NCBI GenBank assembly: GCA_002707145.1
Contig: PAMD01000022.1
Span: 55,312 to 119,311 of the forward strand
Length of the DNA: 64,000 bases
Origin: Flavobacteriales bacterium
GTDB taxonomy: Bacteria > Bacteroidota > Bacteroidia > Flavobacteriales > UBA7430
Reading direction: 5' to 3'
The translations under genes were made by a program, and so were the position numbers. The notes beneath the pieces were generated by a model. The model was given only the letters and a program-made list of their open reading frames with translations. It made no database searches and was not told the DNA's origin. Below, piece after piece: positions 1 through 9,241 of this stretch. Positions within the stretch are counted from its first letter, which is position 1. Each line of letters starts with the position of its first letter.

Positions 1-1
1 A

Positions 2-475
2 GTAATATCTCTCGAATATAAATTATACAGACACGATGCTAAAGGAGAAATGATCGAATCAACCGAGGGAAACCCTCCCCTAGTATTTCTTTCTGGATTG
101 AACCAAATGATTCCCGAATTCGAAGCTCAAGTTCTAGAATTGAATGCAGGTGACAGTTTTTCATTCAGTATCAAGTCAGAGAATGCCTATGGAACAAAAA
201 CAGACGATGCTATTATTGAACTTCCTCATGACATGTTTATGAAAGAAGACAAATTCGTGAAAGAAGTTGTCGTAGACAATATGATTCCTTTACAAGATCA
301 AAATGGACAAGTAGTTCCTGCGAAAGTAGTTTCCATTAATGAGACTACTATTACTGTTGATGTAAATCACCCACTCGCGGACCAAGACTTACATTTTTCA
401 GGTAAAATTGTAAAAGTTCGTGAAGCAACCTTAGAAGAATTGAAACAGGGTCATGTTCAAAGTTCAGGAAGTTAG
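2..475 (+). CDS. FKBP-type peptidyl-prolyl isomerase, SlyD-like (5' end outside window)
   Basis: Probable cytoplasmic prolyl cis-trans isomerase/chaperone of the SlyD class. The reading frame is open from base 2, and the codons before the first ATG at position 50 encode ISLEYKLYRHDAKGE, which matches the usual SlyD opening strand, so the true start lies before the window and position 50 is an internal methionine. Visible features are the FKBP core segments PLVFLSG and MIPEFEAQVLELNAGD, then an AYG turn leading into an insert-in-flap region (about residues 70-130 of the visible part) and the closing strand DLHFSGKIVKVREAT. The tail lacks the His-rich metal-binding extension of E. coli SlyD. 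No terminator is evident before the helicase gene 91 bp downstream. Family assignment is firm; substrates are unknown. Confidence 0.88.
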   Translation, partial: VISLEYKLYRHDAKGEMIESTEGNPPLVFLSGLNQMIPEFEAQVLELNAGDSFSFSIKSENAYGTKTDDAIIELPHDMFMKEDKFVKEVVVDNMIPLQDQNGQVVPAKVVSINETTITVDVNHPLADQDLHFSGKIVKVREATLEELKQGHVQSSGS

Positions 476-566
476 GAATACTAAACTTCTAATCTCACAA
501 AATCCATTCAAACATTTGAGGTGATTTTTCTTTTAAGCCCTTTATTTAATTCATTAAATTTAATAT

Positions 567-1877
567 ATGTCTCAGGAAGTGAAAAATCAAAAGAAAATTC
601 TAGAAAAGCTTCAAATCAGCGAACTTAATGACATGCAGAAAGCAGCCTCATCTGCACTAGACTCGTCTGCAAACGTAGTCCTATTGTCCCCAACTGGAAC
701 AGGAAAAACATTAGCTTTCCTTCTTCCTTTAGTGGCTAAATTAGATCCAAAATGCGAATATATTCAGGCACTAATTGTTGCTCCATCTAGGGAGTTAGCT
801 ATTCAAATTGAGCAAGTAATCCGGGAGATGGGTGCAGGTTTTAAGACTTCTGTCGTATATGGGGGAAGACTCTTTTCTAAAGACAAAATAGACTTAAAAC
901 ATTTACCTGCAATATTGGTAGGGACACCCGGAAGACTGTGCGACCACATTCGAAGAAACTCCTTTAGCACTAAACATATTTCAAGTCTAGTATTGGATGA
1001 ATTTGACAAATCTCTAGAAGTTGGATTCGAAATTGAAATGAATTTTATATGTACTTCGTTGAGCCAAGTAAAAAAGAAAATTCTTACCTCGGCGACTCAC
1101 AAAGTTCAGATTCCTAAATTTTTAAAACTCGAAGCACCAATCTACGTGAATTTTCTTGGGCAGAATGTAAGCCAGCTTAAAATCAAGGCAATTATATCTC
1201 CGCAAAAAAACAAACTTGATACCCTTATAAAATCAATAGATCATTTTGGAAATCAACCAGGAATTATCTTTTGTAATTTTAAAGAGTCAATTCATCAAAT
1301 AAGCCAGCGATTGTCAGAAAATTCTATTAATCATGGCTGCTTTTATGGAGAAATGGACCAGAAACAAAGAGAAAGAGCACTTATAAAATTTAGAAATGGA
1401 ACCTACCAACTATTGGTTGCAACTGATTTGGCTGCCAGAGGAATTGATATCCCTGAGATAAAGTTCATCCTCCATTATCACTTACCATTACGGGAGAAAG
1501 AATTCACCCATAGAAATGGACGTACAGCAAGAATGAATAAAGGTGGGAACGCTTATGTATTATGCTGGAAAGAAGAAGAACTCCCCCATTTCATCCAAAA
1601 CTTAAGCGAGGAAAAACTTAGTAGAGTTCTACCTCCAGAAAGTACCTTTAGGATCACAATGTTTATATCAGGGGGTCGAAAAGACAAAATATCAAAAGGA
1701 GATATTGCAGGATTCTTTTTTAAAAAGGGCGGGTTAATAGGAAATGAACTGGGAACCATAGAACTAAAATCCGACTGCGCTTTTGTTTCTGTACCGGAAG
1801 AAAAAGCTGACGAACTAATACACAAGTTAAATAATACTAAGCTCAAAAAGAAAAAAGTTCGCGTAACTAAAATATAA
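567..1877 (+). CDS. DEAD-box RNA helicase, DbpA-like
   Basis: ATP-dependent RNA helicase, probably acting on rRNA during ribosome assembly. Residues 41-48 (SPTGTGKT) are the Walker A/motif I, 73-76 (PSRE) motif Ia, 118-123 motif Ib, 144-147 motif II and 175-177 (SAT) motif III; later come ATDLAARGIDIPEI and HRNGRTAR (motifs V and VI). Motif II reads DEFD instead of DEAD, a tolerated variation. The last ~80 residues (from about 355) resemble the DbpA C-terminal RNA-binding domain: KGDIAGFF, a GxELGTIEL stretch and a basic KKKKVRV end. That domain in E. coli DbpA binds 23S rRNA hairpin 92. The RluF-like gene follows after 4 bp, giving a small rRNA-related operon. The ATG at 567 is the only sensible start. 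Confidence 0.9.
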   Translation: MSQEVKNQKKILEKLQISELNDMQKAASSALDSSANVVLLSPTGTGKTLAFLLPLVAKLDPKCEYIQALIVAPSRELAIQIEQVIREMGAGFKTSVVYGGRLFSKDKIDLKHLPAILVGTPGRLCDHIRRNSFSTKHISSLVLDEFDKSLEVGFEIEMNFICTSLSQVKKKILTSATHKVQIPKFLKLEAPIYVNFLGQNVSQLKIKAIISPQKNKLDTLIKSIDHFGNQPGIIFCNFKESIHQISQRLSENSINHGCFYGEMDQKQRERALIKFRNGTYQLLVATDLAARGIDIPEIKFILHYHLPLREKEFTHRNGRTARMNKGGNAYVLCWKEEELPHFIQNLSEEKLSRVLPPESTFRITMFISGGRKDKISKGDIAGFFFKKGGLIGNELGTIELKSDCAFVSVPEEKADELIHKLNNTKLKKKKVRVTKI

Positions 1878-1881
1878 GTCC

Positions 1882-2613
1882 TTGAAAGAAAAAAAACTTA
1901 AAAGAATTAACAAGTTTCTCAGTGAGTATGGATACTCTTCTCGTAGAGGTGCCGACAAATTGATTGAGGAAGGAAGAGTTACTATAAACGGAAAAGTTCC
2001 GGAAAAAGGAACAAAAGTAACTAATGAAGACCTAGTTTATGTTGATGGAGAGCTCATTAAGCGAGCATTAAAAGATCATATTTATATTGCTTTTAATAAA
2101 CCGAGAGGGATCGTCTGTACAACAGATGTTAATAATGAAAAAGACAATATCATAGATTTTATTGGTCATCCTGAGCGAATATTCCCTATTGGTAGACTAG
2201 ACAAGGCGAGTGAAGGACTTATCTTCCTGACTAGTGATGGTAATATAGTTAACAAAATTTTACGGGCTAGGAATAACCATGAAAAAGAGTATGAAGTTCG
2301 CGTCAACAAACCTATTACCAATGAATTCATTAGACGTATGAGCGAAGGAATACCCATTATGCAAACAACAACAAATAAATGCAAAGTGGTACAAATAAAT
2401 AAATTCTATTTTAAGATCACTTTGACCCAAGGATTAAATAGACAAATACGAAAAATGTGCAACTATTTAAGCTATGAAGTTTATAAATTGAAACGAATAC
2501 GGATAATGAATATCAACCTAGATATTCCCTATGGAGAATGGAGGTACATCACTGAAAATGAAATGATTGAAATAAATAAGCTTGTGAAACAATCTCATAT
2601 GACATTTGATTAA
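1882..2613 (+). CDS. rluF: 23S rRNA pseudouridine synthase, RluF/RsuA family
   Basis: Isomerises a specific uridine in 23S rRNA to pseudouridine (position 2604 for E. coli RluF). An N-terminal S4 RNA-binding domain (about residues 7-62, with RINKFLSEYGYSSRRGADKL) precedes the catalytic domain. The catalytic aspartate is D107 in GRLDKASEGLIFLT, the form of the motif typical of RluF, and GLNRQIRKMC is the conserved C-terminal signature. The gene must start at the TTG at 1882, because no ATG occurs in frame before the S4 domain. It begins 4 bp after the helicase stop, implying co-transcription. RluF versus the closely related RluB/RsuA type is inferred from the motif and the 243-residue length. 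Confidence 0.88.
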   Translation: MKEKKLKRINKFLSEYGYSSRRGADKLIEEGRVTINGKVPEKGTKVTNEDLVYVDGELIKRALKDHIYIAFNKPRGIVCTTDVNNEKDNIIDFIGHPERIFPIGRLDKASEGLIFLTSDGNIVNKILRARNNHEKEYEVRVNKPITNEFIRRMSEGIPIMQTTTNKCKVVQINKFYFKITLTQGLNRQIRKMCNYLSYEVYKLKRIRIMNINLDIPYGEWRYITENEMIEINKLVKQSHMTFD

Positions 2614-2669
2614 GAAGATTGAAAACAAATAATAATATAGATAAAATACGAATATTCAATATATATGAT

Positions 2670-2677
2670 TATCTTTG
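2670..2677 (+). promoter_or_regulatory. Bacteroidota -7 box for the cold-shock genes
   Basis: TATCTTTG matches the Bacteroidota -7 consensus TAnnTTTG and lies 24 bp before the ATG of the first cold-shock gene. No clear -33 TTG is visible at the usual distance, so the match rests on the -7 box alone. Confidence 0.55.
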
Positions 2678-2701
2678 CGCTTTAAAAATTATAACAACAC
2701 T

Positions 2702-2893
2702 ATGAACAAAGGAACAGTAAAATTCTTCAATGAATCCAAAGGATTTGGATTTATAGTTGATAACGAATCAAAAACAGAATATTTCGTCCACGTTACGGGA
2801 TTAATCGATGAGGTTAACGAAGGTGATGAAGTAGAGTTCGAATTGCAAGAGGGCCGTAAAGGTCTAAATGCTGTTAATGTAAAAGCAGTATAA
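2702..2893 (+). CDS. Cold-shock protein, copy 1 of 3
   Basis: Small single-domain (63 aa) CspA-family nucleic-acid-binding protein, expected to act as an RNA chaperone. RNP1 is KGFGFI (residues 13-18) and RNP2 is YFVHV (27-31). The start is the ATG at 2702, giving MNKGTVKFF like the other two copies; an in-frame TTG at 2675 would add nine unrelated residues and sits inside the -7 box. It differs from copy 3 at five positions (residues 18, 38, 43, 49 and 62), so it is the most divergent of the trio. Copy 2 begins 10 bp after its stop. Confidence 0.95.
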   Translation: MNKGTVKFFNESKGFGFIVDNESKTEYFVHVTGLIDEVNEGDEVEFELQEGRKGLNAVNVKAV

Positions 2894-2903
2894 TCTTAGC
2901 GCT

Positions 2904-3095
2904 ATGAACAAAGGAACAGTAAAATTTTTCAATGAGTCCAAGGGATTTGGATTTGTAGTAGACGATGAGTCAAAAACAGAATATTTCGTTCACGTAACTG
3001 GTTTAATTGATGAGATTAATGAAGGTGACGCAGTAGAATTCGAGCTCGAGGAAGGAAGAAAAGGACTCAACGCAGTAAATGTTAAAACTATTTAA
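2904..3095 (+). CDS. Cold-shock protein, copy 2 of 3
   Basis: 63-residue CspA-family protein with RNP1 KGFGFV and RNP2 YFVHV. It differs from copy 3 only at residue 21 (Asp versus Asn) and residue 63 (Ile versus Val), and the DNA is also very similar, pointing to a recent tandem duplication. Spacers are 10 bp before and 11 bp after, with no room for separate promoters, so the three copies are probably on one mRNA. Confidence 0.95.
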   Translation: MNKGTVKFFNESKGFGFVVDDESKTEYFVHVTGLIDEINEGDAVEFELEEGRKGLNAVNVKTI

Positions 3096-3106
3096 ATCAG
3101 TAAGTT

Positions 3107-3298
3107 ATGAATAAAGGAACAGTAAAATTTTTCAACGAGTCCAAAGGATTTGGATTTGTAGTAGACAACGAGTCAAAAACTGAATATTTCGTTCACGTAA
3201 CTGGTTTAATTGATGAGATTAACGAGGGTGACGCAGTAGAATTCGAGCTTGAGGAAGGAAGAAAAGGTCTTAACGCAGTTAATGTTAAAACAGTTTAA
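3107..3298 (+). CDS. Cold-shock protein, copy 3 of 3
   Basis: 63-residue CspA-family protein, nearly identical to copy 2. It is the last gene before a strong intrinsic terminator 24 bp downstream, which closes the cold-shock transcription unit. It may simply raise protein dosage, or small sequence differences among copies may matter for RNA binding; the sequence does not decide this. Confidence 0.95.
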   Translation: MNKGTVKFFNESKGFGFVVDNESKTEYFVHVTGLIDEINEGDAVEFELEEGRKGLNAVNVKTV

Positions 3299-3321
3299 TT
3301 TATTTTTCAGTATTCTTACCT

Positions 3322-3350
3322 AAAAGCCTGTCTTCGGATAGGCTTTTTTT
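3322..3350 (+). terminator. Intrinsic terminator after the cold-shock array
   Basis: An 11-bp stem with a TTCG tetraloop: arms 3322-3332 and 3337-3347, one G-T wobble, followed by a run of T to 3350. The next gene's first ATG is at 3351, directly at the end of the T run. Confidence 0.88.
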
Positions 3351-3887
3351 ATGCTTAAAAATATGAAGAAAGAAAATTATATTAATTCTAGAGAATTTTT
3401 TGACAAAATCGATGCTGGAAAAAAAGAAAAAAAACATCCTTGGGTACTTTGTTGGAAGCTAAATACACCAAGTAATATTGGAAGTATTTTGCGAGTCGCA
3501 GATAATTTAGCTTGTGAAAAAGTTTTATTTGTAGATGAAAATCCCAATTTTAGAGACCAAAGAATAAAACAAACTGCTCAAACTAGCTTTGATGCAGTGA
3601 AATGGGAATTTTGCAAACCAAACGAATGGTTAGCACTTATTCCGAAAAATTATCAAATTATCGCAATAGAGACATCTAGCAATGCTGCTAACTTGTATCG
3701 AGAAGACTTACCTAAAAAGTGTGTTCTAGTTTTGGGGAACGAAAAAACAGGAATAGATAAAGAAATTTTAAAAAAATGTGATCGCACAATTTTTATTCCA
3801 ATGAAAGGAAAAAACAAGTCAATGAATGTTAGCCATGCCTTAACAATAGTTCTAGGAGAATGGATCAGGCAATGTTATTATACATGA
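3351..3887 (+). CDS. TrmH/SpoU-family RNA 2'-O-methyltransferase
   Basis: SAM-dependent SPOUT RNA methyltransferase. The three family motifs are present: NTPSNIGSILR (about residues 38-48), VLGNEKTGID (about 127-136) and MNVSHAL near the C-terminus, which together form the SAM-binding trefoil knot. At 178 aa it is a minimal catalytic domain without an extra N-terminal L30e-like domain, as in TrmL or short TrmH enzymes; target RNA cannot be assigned. Two starts are possible, ATG 3351 and ATG 3363 (MKKENYIN). The first lies at the end of the cold-shock terminator T run, so either expression comes from readthrough or the promoter overlaps the terminator. Confidence 0.85.
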   Translation: MLKNMKKENYINSREFFDKIDAGKKEKKHPWVLCWKLNTPSNIGSILRVADNLACEKVLFVDENPNFRDQRIKQTAQTSFDAVKWEFCKPNEWLALIPKNYQIIAIETSSNAANLYREDLPKKCVLVLGNEKTGIDKEILKKCDRTIFIPMKGKNKSMNVSHALTIVLGEWIRQCYYT

Positions 3888-4003
3888 GAAATAGTTCACT
3901 CACTCTGATCATTTAATAAATCTATTAAAAAGTAATACTAATAATAAAGCCAAATGTTCTGATAATTATTATCTCTATAAATCACATCTAATGAGATAAA
4001 AAA

Positions 4004-4822
4004 TCATACAATATTAGCTTTCATAAGTTCTATATACATTTCATTCTGTAAGTCGAAAGCTCTTTTTCTAGCTATTTCGGCAAAATCTCTATCTTCGGAT
4101 GCGTATATAATAGCTCTAGACGAATTTACAAGTAGGCCACAATCTTTATTCATTCCAAATTTACTTACTTCTGCTAAACTGCCTCCTTGAGCTCCAACTC
4201 CTGGAACCAACAAAAAGTGTTCAGGAATAGTCTTTCGAATCTTGAGAAGCGATTCAGCTTGGGTAGCTCCCACTACATACATCATATTAGCAGGACTAGC
4301 CCACTTAGAAGAAGTCTCTATAACATATTTATAAAGTGATTTATTATTAGTTTTAAGAAATTGAAAGTCTTTCCCTCCCTCATTGGAGGTCAAGGCCAAC
4401 AAAATTACCCATTTATTTTTGTAGGATAAAAAAGGCGTCACAGAGTCTTTTCCCATATAAGGTGAAACAGTAATTGAATGAAAATTCATATTCTCAAAAA
4501 ATGCCTTTGCATACATTTTTGAGGTATTTCCGACATCCCCTCGTTTTGCATCGGCAATGGTAAATATATTTTCAGGAATGTAATCTAATGTCTTCTGAAG
4601 TGATATTAAACCCGACACCCCCAATGACTCATAAAAAGCGATATTTGGCTTGTAAGCAACACATAAATCCTTTGTAGCATCTATAATCTGCTTATTGAAT
4701 TCAAAAACAGGATCTTCTAATCCCAAAAGATGAACGGGAATACGACTCAGGTCTGTATCTAAACCCACACACAAAAAAGATTTCTTCTCTTTAATTTGTT
4801 CAATGAGCTGATGCCTATTCAT
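4004..4822 (-). CDS. pyrF: Orotidine 5'-phosphate decarboxylase
   Basis: Last step of UMP synthesis, OMP to UMP plus CO2. The segment [18 protein letters not shown] carries the conserved Asp-x-Lys-Arg-x-Asp catalytic arrangement of the longer (about 270-residue) bacterial PyrF subgroup; [10 protein letters not shown] and VPGVGAQGG are further signatures. The start is chosen at 4822 (MNRHQLIEQ), giving 272 aa: it is preceded by AAGGAG, a rare good Shine-Dalgarno here, and overlaps the prfA stop by 8 bp. A further in-frame start at 4858 would add 12 residues and overlap prfA more. Last gene of purM-prfA-pyrF. Confidence 0.93.
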   Translation of the reverse strand: MNRHQLIEQIKEKKSFLCVGLDTDLSRIPVHLLGLEDPVFEFNKQIIDATKDLCVAYKPNIAFYESLGVSGLISLQKTLDYIPENIFTIADAKRGDVGNTSKMYAKAFFENMNFHSITVSPYMGKDSVTPFLSYKNKWVILLALTSNEGGKDFQFLKTNNKSLYKYVIETSSKWASPANMMYVVGATQAESLLKIRKTIPEHFLLVPGVGAQGGSLAEVSKFGMNKDCGLLVNSSRAIIYASEDRDFAEIARKRAFDLQNEMYIELMKANIV

Positions 4823-5891
4823 CAGCTCCTTCTTTAAGTCTTTCGGAATTTTCAGCAAGGGTTAATTCTTCGATAATTTTATGAATATCTCCATTAATTA
4901 TGTCACTTAATGAATAAAGTGTAAGAGCAATGCGATGATCTGTAACTCTTCCTTGGGGATAGTTATATGTACGAATCTTTGCAGAACGGTCTCCTGTAGA
5001 GACCATTGTTTTTCTTTTTCCAGCTATTTCAGCGTTTCTTTTTGCCAATTCAATTTCAAAGATTCGAGATCTTAAAACCTGAAGAGCTTTAGCATAATTT
5101 TTAATTTGTGATTTTTGGTCTTGACATTGAGCGACTACCCCTGATGGGATATGAGTCAAACGAACTGCTGAATAAGTTGTATTAACTGATTGTCCTCCGG
5201 GGCCTGATGAACAATAAGTTTCTTTTTTTATGTCTTTATCACTGATTTGAACATCAAATTCTTCTGCTTCTGGCAAAACTACCACAGAAGCAGCTGAAGT
5301 GTGAACTCGACCTTGGGTTTCTGTTTGAGGAACTCTCTGAACGCGATGAACACCGGACTCATATTTCATTATTCCGTAAACATCATCTCCGGACACATTC
5401 ATAACAATTTCTTTATATCCTCCTGCAGTTCCATGTGTCACATCGACAAGTTCAGTTCGCCATTTTTTAGTCTCGCAATAACGAGAGTACATTCTGTATA
5501 AATCACCTGCAAAAATACTTGCTTCATCTCCCCCTGCACCAGCCCTTATCTCTATCACGGCATTTTTCGAATCCTCTGGATCTTTCGGAATAAGAAGTAC
5601 TTTAATATGATCCTCTAATTCATTTTTTTTTGGAATCGCTTCGTCTAACTCAATTCGAGCCATTTCCTTCATTTCTTCATCATCAGAATTCAATATTTGA
5701 TTTGATTCATCTATATTTTGACAAATGATTTTATATTTGGTATAAACTTCAACTATAGGTATAAGATCTTTGTACTCCTTGTTCAACTTAACATAACGTT
5801 TCATGTCAGCAATCACGTCTGGCTCGATAATCTGCTGAGATACATCATCAAAACGAAGTTTAATTAATTTTAATTTATCTATTAGTGCCAT
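4815..5891 (-). CDS. prfA: Peptide chain release factor 1
   Basis: Class I release factor reading UAA and UAG. The GGQ motif occurs in [12 protein letters not shown]. The tripeptide anticodon is PQT in [14 protein letters not shown], the PxT form that marks RF1 rather than RF2 (SPF). The start is taken at 5891 (MALIDKLKL, 358 aa, a normal RF1 length), one base after the purM stop; an ATG at 5912 would add seven residues inside purM. Middle gene of a purM-prfA-pyrF operon, which mixes translation with nucleotide synthesis. Confidence 0.93.
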   Translation of the reverse strand: MALIDKLKLIKLRFDDVSQQIIEPDVIADMKRYVKLNKEYKDLIPIVEVYTKYKIICQNIDESNQILNSDDEEMKEMARIELDEAIPKKNELEDHIKVLLIPKDPEDSKNAVIEIRAGAGGDEASIFAGDLYRMYSRYCETKKWRTELVDVTHGTAGGYKEIVMNVSGDDVYGIMKYESGVHRVQRVPQTETQGRVHTSAASVVVLPEAEEFDVQISDKDIKKETYCSSGPGGQSVNTTYSAVRLTHIPSGVVAQCQDQKSQIKNYAKALQVLRSRIFEIELAKRNAEIAGKRKTMVSTGDRSAKIRTYNYPQGRVTDHRIALTLYSLSDIINGDIHKIIEELTLAENSERLKEGADE

Positions 5892-5892
5892 A

Positions 5893-7062
5893 TCAGTAGG
5901 TAAATTCGCCATGAGGGCTCTTAATTGTCAATTTTTTACCGTTAAAAGCTTCTACACGACCAATAATTTTCGCATCTACTCCAAAAGACTTTGAAATATT
6001 GATGATTTGTTCAGCGAATTCTTCTTCGAGATAAATTTCCATTCTATGTCCCATATTAAACACTTGGTACATTTCTTTCCAATCTGTGGATGATTCTCGT
6101 TGAATTAATTTAAAAAGAGGAGGAATCGGGAACATATTATCTTTAATAACATGAACATGCTCAACAAAATGAAGTACTTTGGTTTGTGCTCCACCACTGC
6201 AATGAACTAAGCCGTGAATATGAACTCTGTGCATCTCAAGTATTCTTTTTATAATCGGAGCATAAGTTCTGGTAGGAGATAATACAAGTTTTCCAGCATC
6301 GAGAGGAACTCCCTCAACAAAATCAGTTAAAGACAAGTCACCCGAATATGTGAGTTCATCTGGAACAGATGCATCGTAACTTTCAGGATATTTCTTAGAC
6401 AAATATTTATGGAATACATCGTGGCGAGCAGAAGTTAGCCCATTGGATCCCATTCCTCCATTATACTCATTTTCGTAAGTAGCTTGACCAAAAGACTCTA
6501 ATCCTACAATCACTTCCCCACCAACAATATTATGGTTTGATATAACCTCTTTTCGTTTCATTCTAGCAGTGACAGTGGAGTCGACAATGAGTGTTCGAAC
6601 TAAATCACCAACATCTGCCGTCTCACCTCCCGTAGAATAAACTCCAACTCCCTGAGCTCTAAGATCAGACAATAAATCCTCCGTCCCATTAATTAAAGCA
6701 GAAATAACTTCACCCGGTATTAAGTTTTTATTTCGACCAATCGTAGAAGAGATTAGTATATTATCAACTACCCCCACGCAAAGAAGATCGTCAATATTCA
6801 TGACTATGGCGTCTTGAGCTATACCTCTCCAAACAGAAAGATCTCCAGTCTCTTTCCAATACATGTAGGCAAGAGAAGATTTTGTTCCTGCCCCATCTGC
6901 ATGCATTACGATGCAATAGTCATCATCTCCGGTTAGACGGTCCTCAACTATTTTACAAAAGGCTTTGGGAAATAAACCTTTGTCTACTTTTTTTATCGCA
7001 TTGTGAACATCTTCCTTAGAAGCGGACACTCCTCTCATCATGTATCGGTTCTGATTACTCAA
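5893..7062 (-). CDS. purM: Phosphoribosylformylglycinamidine cyclo-ligase (AIR synthetase)
   Basis: Fifth step of purine synthesis, FGAM plus ATP to AIR. The N-terminal ATP-binding domain shows [11 protein letters not shown] and [21 protein letters not shown] and [25 protein letters not shown] are further PurM/PurL-superfamily signatures. At 389 aa it has the longer form usual in Bacteroidota. The start appears to be the TTG at 7062 ([19 protein letters not shown]); the alternative ATG at 7041 would remove part of the conserved N-terminus. First gene of purM-prfA-pyrF. Confidence 0.92.
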   Translation of the reverse strand: MSNQNRYMMRGVSASKEDVHNAIKKVDKGLFPKAFCKIVEDRLTGDDDYCIVMHADGAGTKSSLAYMYWKETGDLSVWRGIAQDAIVMNIDDLLCVGVVDNILISSTIGRNKNLIPGEVISALINGTEDLLSDLRAQGVGVYSTGGETADVGDLVRTLIVDSTVTARMKRKEVISNHNIVGGEVIVGLESFGQATYENEYNGGMGSNGLTSARHDVFHKYLSKKYPESYDASVPDELTYSGDLSLTDFVEGVPLDAGKLVLSPTRTYAPIIKRILEMHRVHIHGLVHCSGGAQTKVLHFVEHVHVIKDNMFPIPPLFKLIQRESSTDWKEMYQVFNMGHRMEIYLEEEFAEQIINISKSFGVDAKIIGRVEAFNGKKLTIKSPHGEFTY

Positions 7063-7106
7063 TATGAAAATTTGTTGCTATTAATCCTATTGGTATAATT
7101 TATATA

Positions 7107-7136
7107 AAAAAGCATCCCATTTTGGGATGCTTTTAT
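7107..7136 (-). terminator. Bidirectional-looking terminator after the PorE-like gene
   Basis: Perfect 8-bp stem AGCATCCC (7111-7118) and GGGATGCT (7124-7131) with a five-base loop, flanked by an A run on the left (the U run for minus-strand transcripts) and TTTT on the right. It separates the PorE-like gene from purM. Confidence 0.85.
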
Positions 7137-7153
7137 TTAATTCAAAGTACTAA

Positions 7154-9241
7154 TTAATAAGCCCCATATTTTTTTGCGTCTTCGGGGTCTGATTCAATTT
7201 GTTTAAAATCTGTCCTACGGTTCATCTGATGAGCTCTTTCTTGTAGTCTCTTAGATCTGAGTCCCAAGATAAATTCTTCAGACAAAACATCACCTGCATT
7301 TAATCCATTTTTATCTTCTAATAAAACAATAGGCTCAGTTTCTCCCATTCCGATAGCCTCCATTCTAGAGGCATCAACACCTTTTGATATAAGATATTCG
7401 ACACATGCATCAGCTCTTTTCTGAGATAACTCTTGATTAAAATCTTCTCCACTTCGAAAATCAGTATGAGAACGAAGCTGTATTCTTAAATCTATATTTG
7501 TTTCTAGTACTTCAGTCAAGTAATCCAAATCTTTTTGGGCCATTGGGCGTAATTCAGCACTTCCTAGATCGTATTCAATCTGAGGAAGAACAATAGGAAG
7601 TCTATATAATTCTAGGGAGAGATCAACAGAAATTTTATAAAGGAAACCTTCATCAGTAGTTTCAAAATCATTAATAGTTAAATCTTGAGTTGTGACAGTA
7701 TCGTAGACAGTTACATAGGTGTCTTTAATAAAAGTTACTTCGTATTCTACACCTTGTTTAATAGCTTCTTCACCAAAATCGAAGAAACCATTTTTGTTGG
7801 TCAGGGCATCAAAAGTAGATCCATCCGATCCCTCAAGATGAATAGAAACGCCCTGTAAAAGATCGGTAGTTTCTTTATCTTGGAGGATACCTTCCATCAC
7901 AAATTTCAGATCAGAAAGTTTCACATCATAAATATCATCACCTCCACGACCTCCTTTTCTATTAGAGGTAAAGAATCCGTTTATAGCATCTTTACCTGAA
8001 AAAATGATACCAAAATCATCGTAAGAAGAATTTATTGGAAATTTCATGTTTTTAACCTTACCATATTGGCCACTGGGTCTTTTTCTAGCTCTAAAAATAT
8101 CAAAACCACCCATTCCAAGATGTCCATCAGAAGCAAAAAATAAGGTTCCATCTTTGTGAACAAAGGGAGAAATTTCTTTCCCAGGAGAATTCACTTCTGG
8201 ACCAAGATTAACTGGCTCACTCCAAGCATCATTTCTTTTATTATATTCTGACATCCAAACATCAAATTCACCAAAACCTCCCGGCATATCTGAGACAAAA
8301 TACAATACTTTTTCATCAGGAGATAGACAAGGGTAAATAATCATATAATTAGAATCTATAGGAATACTAATTTCTGAGGGTTCTTCCCAGGCGCCACCTT
8401 TTTTTGTGGTAGTATATATTTTGGGAGCATTAAACTCATTTCTCTGTTTGATGGAACGGTTAAAATACATAAGATTGCCTCGTTCATTCAGAGCTACTGC
8501 ACCTTCATCAAATTTTGTGTTAATCAAATCATCATCATCTAGATAATCTCCTAGGGACATGGGTTCATTCCATTTAACTTTAGCGTTTTTCTTTGCACCT
8601 CTTTTCTTTTTGTCTTCTTTGATATTAGTCACCCAAATATCTGTAAAGTATTGGCCAGTTTGAGCACTTAACCTCCTTCCTTTCACTCCTTTACGTGCTG
8701 TGGTAAATAAAATTTCGGTATAATCGTTATTTCCATAAGATGGCATACTATCGTCCTGTTTAGAGTTGATAGATTTCATGTTAGAAACAGCATATCTAGA
8801 TGGGTTAGCCTCCCAGTCAATTGCCATCTGACAAGCTAGAATAGATTCTGAAGCTCTTTCATCTTCAGGAACTTTTTCCATATATGATTCAAATGACTTA
8901 ATAGCCTCTTCGTACTTTCCTATGTTTCTCTGCATCATTCCCAGATATAATATAGCGATGGGATCATCATAGCGCATTTTTATCGTTCGTTTGTAATAAC
9001 TTTCGGCTTGTCGATAGTTTCCGATCCTACGAGCGCACTCAGCTAAACGAAAACTCATTTGAATTTTTTTAGTCTTATCAGAGGATTTTGAGTAGGCACG
9101 TTTATAAAAATCCATAGCCTTGTGAAATTCATACTGGTCATAAGCTAATTGGGCCTTTTTCAACTGTTTACCTTGAGCAAATGAGCTCATTGAAATCGAT
9201 AGTTTAAATATAAATAATAGTGCTATTCTAGTAAATCTCAT
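7154..9241 (-). CDS. porE: PorE-like T9SS outer-membrane component (TPR - PD40 - CRD - OmpA)
   Basis: Domain order matches PorE of Porphyromonas gingivalis, a periplasmic/outer-membrane part of the type IX secretion system that anchors to peptidoglycan. A signal peptide covers residues 1-22. TPRs span about 25-150 (for example YEFHKAMDFYKRAY and IGNYRQAESYYKRTI). WD40-like PD40 propeller blades span about 170-440 (LSPDEKVLYFVSDMPGGFG, KDGTLFFASDGHLGMGGFD). A carboxypeptidase-regulatory-like fold spans about 450-540, and an OmpA peptidoglycan-binding domain about 545-680 (LRSHTDFRSG, LSQKRADACVEYL). Length 695 aa, close to PorE. It has its own terminator. Other OmpA/PD40 lipoproteins have similar parts, but T9SS cargo elsewhere in the window supports this call. 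Confidence 0.8.
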   Translation of the reverse strand: MRFTRIALLFIFKLSISMSSFAQGKQLKKAQLAYDQYEFHKAMDFYKRAYSKSSDKTKKIQMSFRLAECARRIGNYRQAESYYKRTIKMRYDDPIAILYLGMMQRNIGKYEEAIKSFESYMEKVPEDERASESILACQMAIDWEANPSRYAVSNMKSINSKQDDSMPSYGNNDYTEILFTTARKGVKGRRLSAQTGQYFTDIWVTNIKEDKKKRGAKKNAKVKWNEPMSLGDYLDDDDLINTKFDEGAVALNERGNLMYFNRSIKQRNEFNAPKIYTTTKKGGAWEEPSEISIPIDSNYMIIYPCLSPDEKVLYFVSDMPGGFGEFDVWMSEYNKRNDAWSEPVNLGPEVNSPGKEISPFVHKDGTLFFASDGHLGMGGFDIFRARKRPSGQYGKVKNMKFPINSSYDDFGIIFSGKDAINGFFTSNRKGGRGGDDIYDVKLSDLKFVMEGILQDKETTDLLQGVSIHLEGSDGSTFDALTNKNGFFDFGEEAIKQGVEYEVTFIKDTYVTVYDTVTTQDLTINDFETTDEGFLYKISVDLSLELYRLPIVLPQIEYDLGSAELRPMAQKDLDYLTEVLETNIDLRIQLRSHTDFRSGEDFNQELSQKRADACVEYLISKGVDASRMEAIGMGETEPIVLLEDKNGLNAGDVLSEEFILGLRSKRLQERAHQMNRRTDFKQIESDPEDAKKYGAY

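Noticed and set aside
50..475. FKBP gene starting at ATG 50
   Set aside because: The frame is open upstream to the window edge and encodes the conserved first strand; 50 is an internal Met.
3888..4003. Terminator between the converging methyltransferase and pyrF
   Set aside because: Only loose AT-rich partial repeats; no G+C stem with T tract visible.
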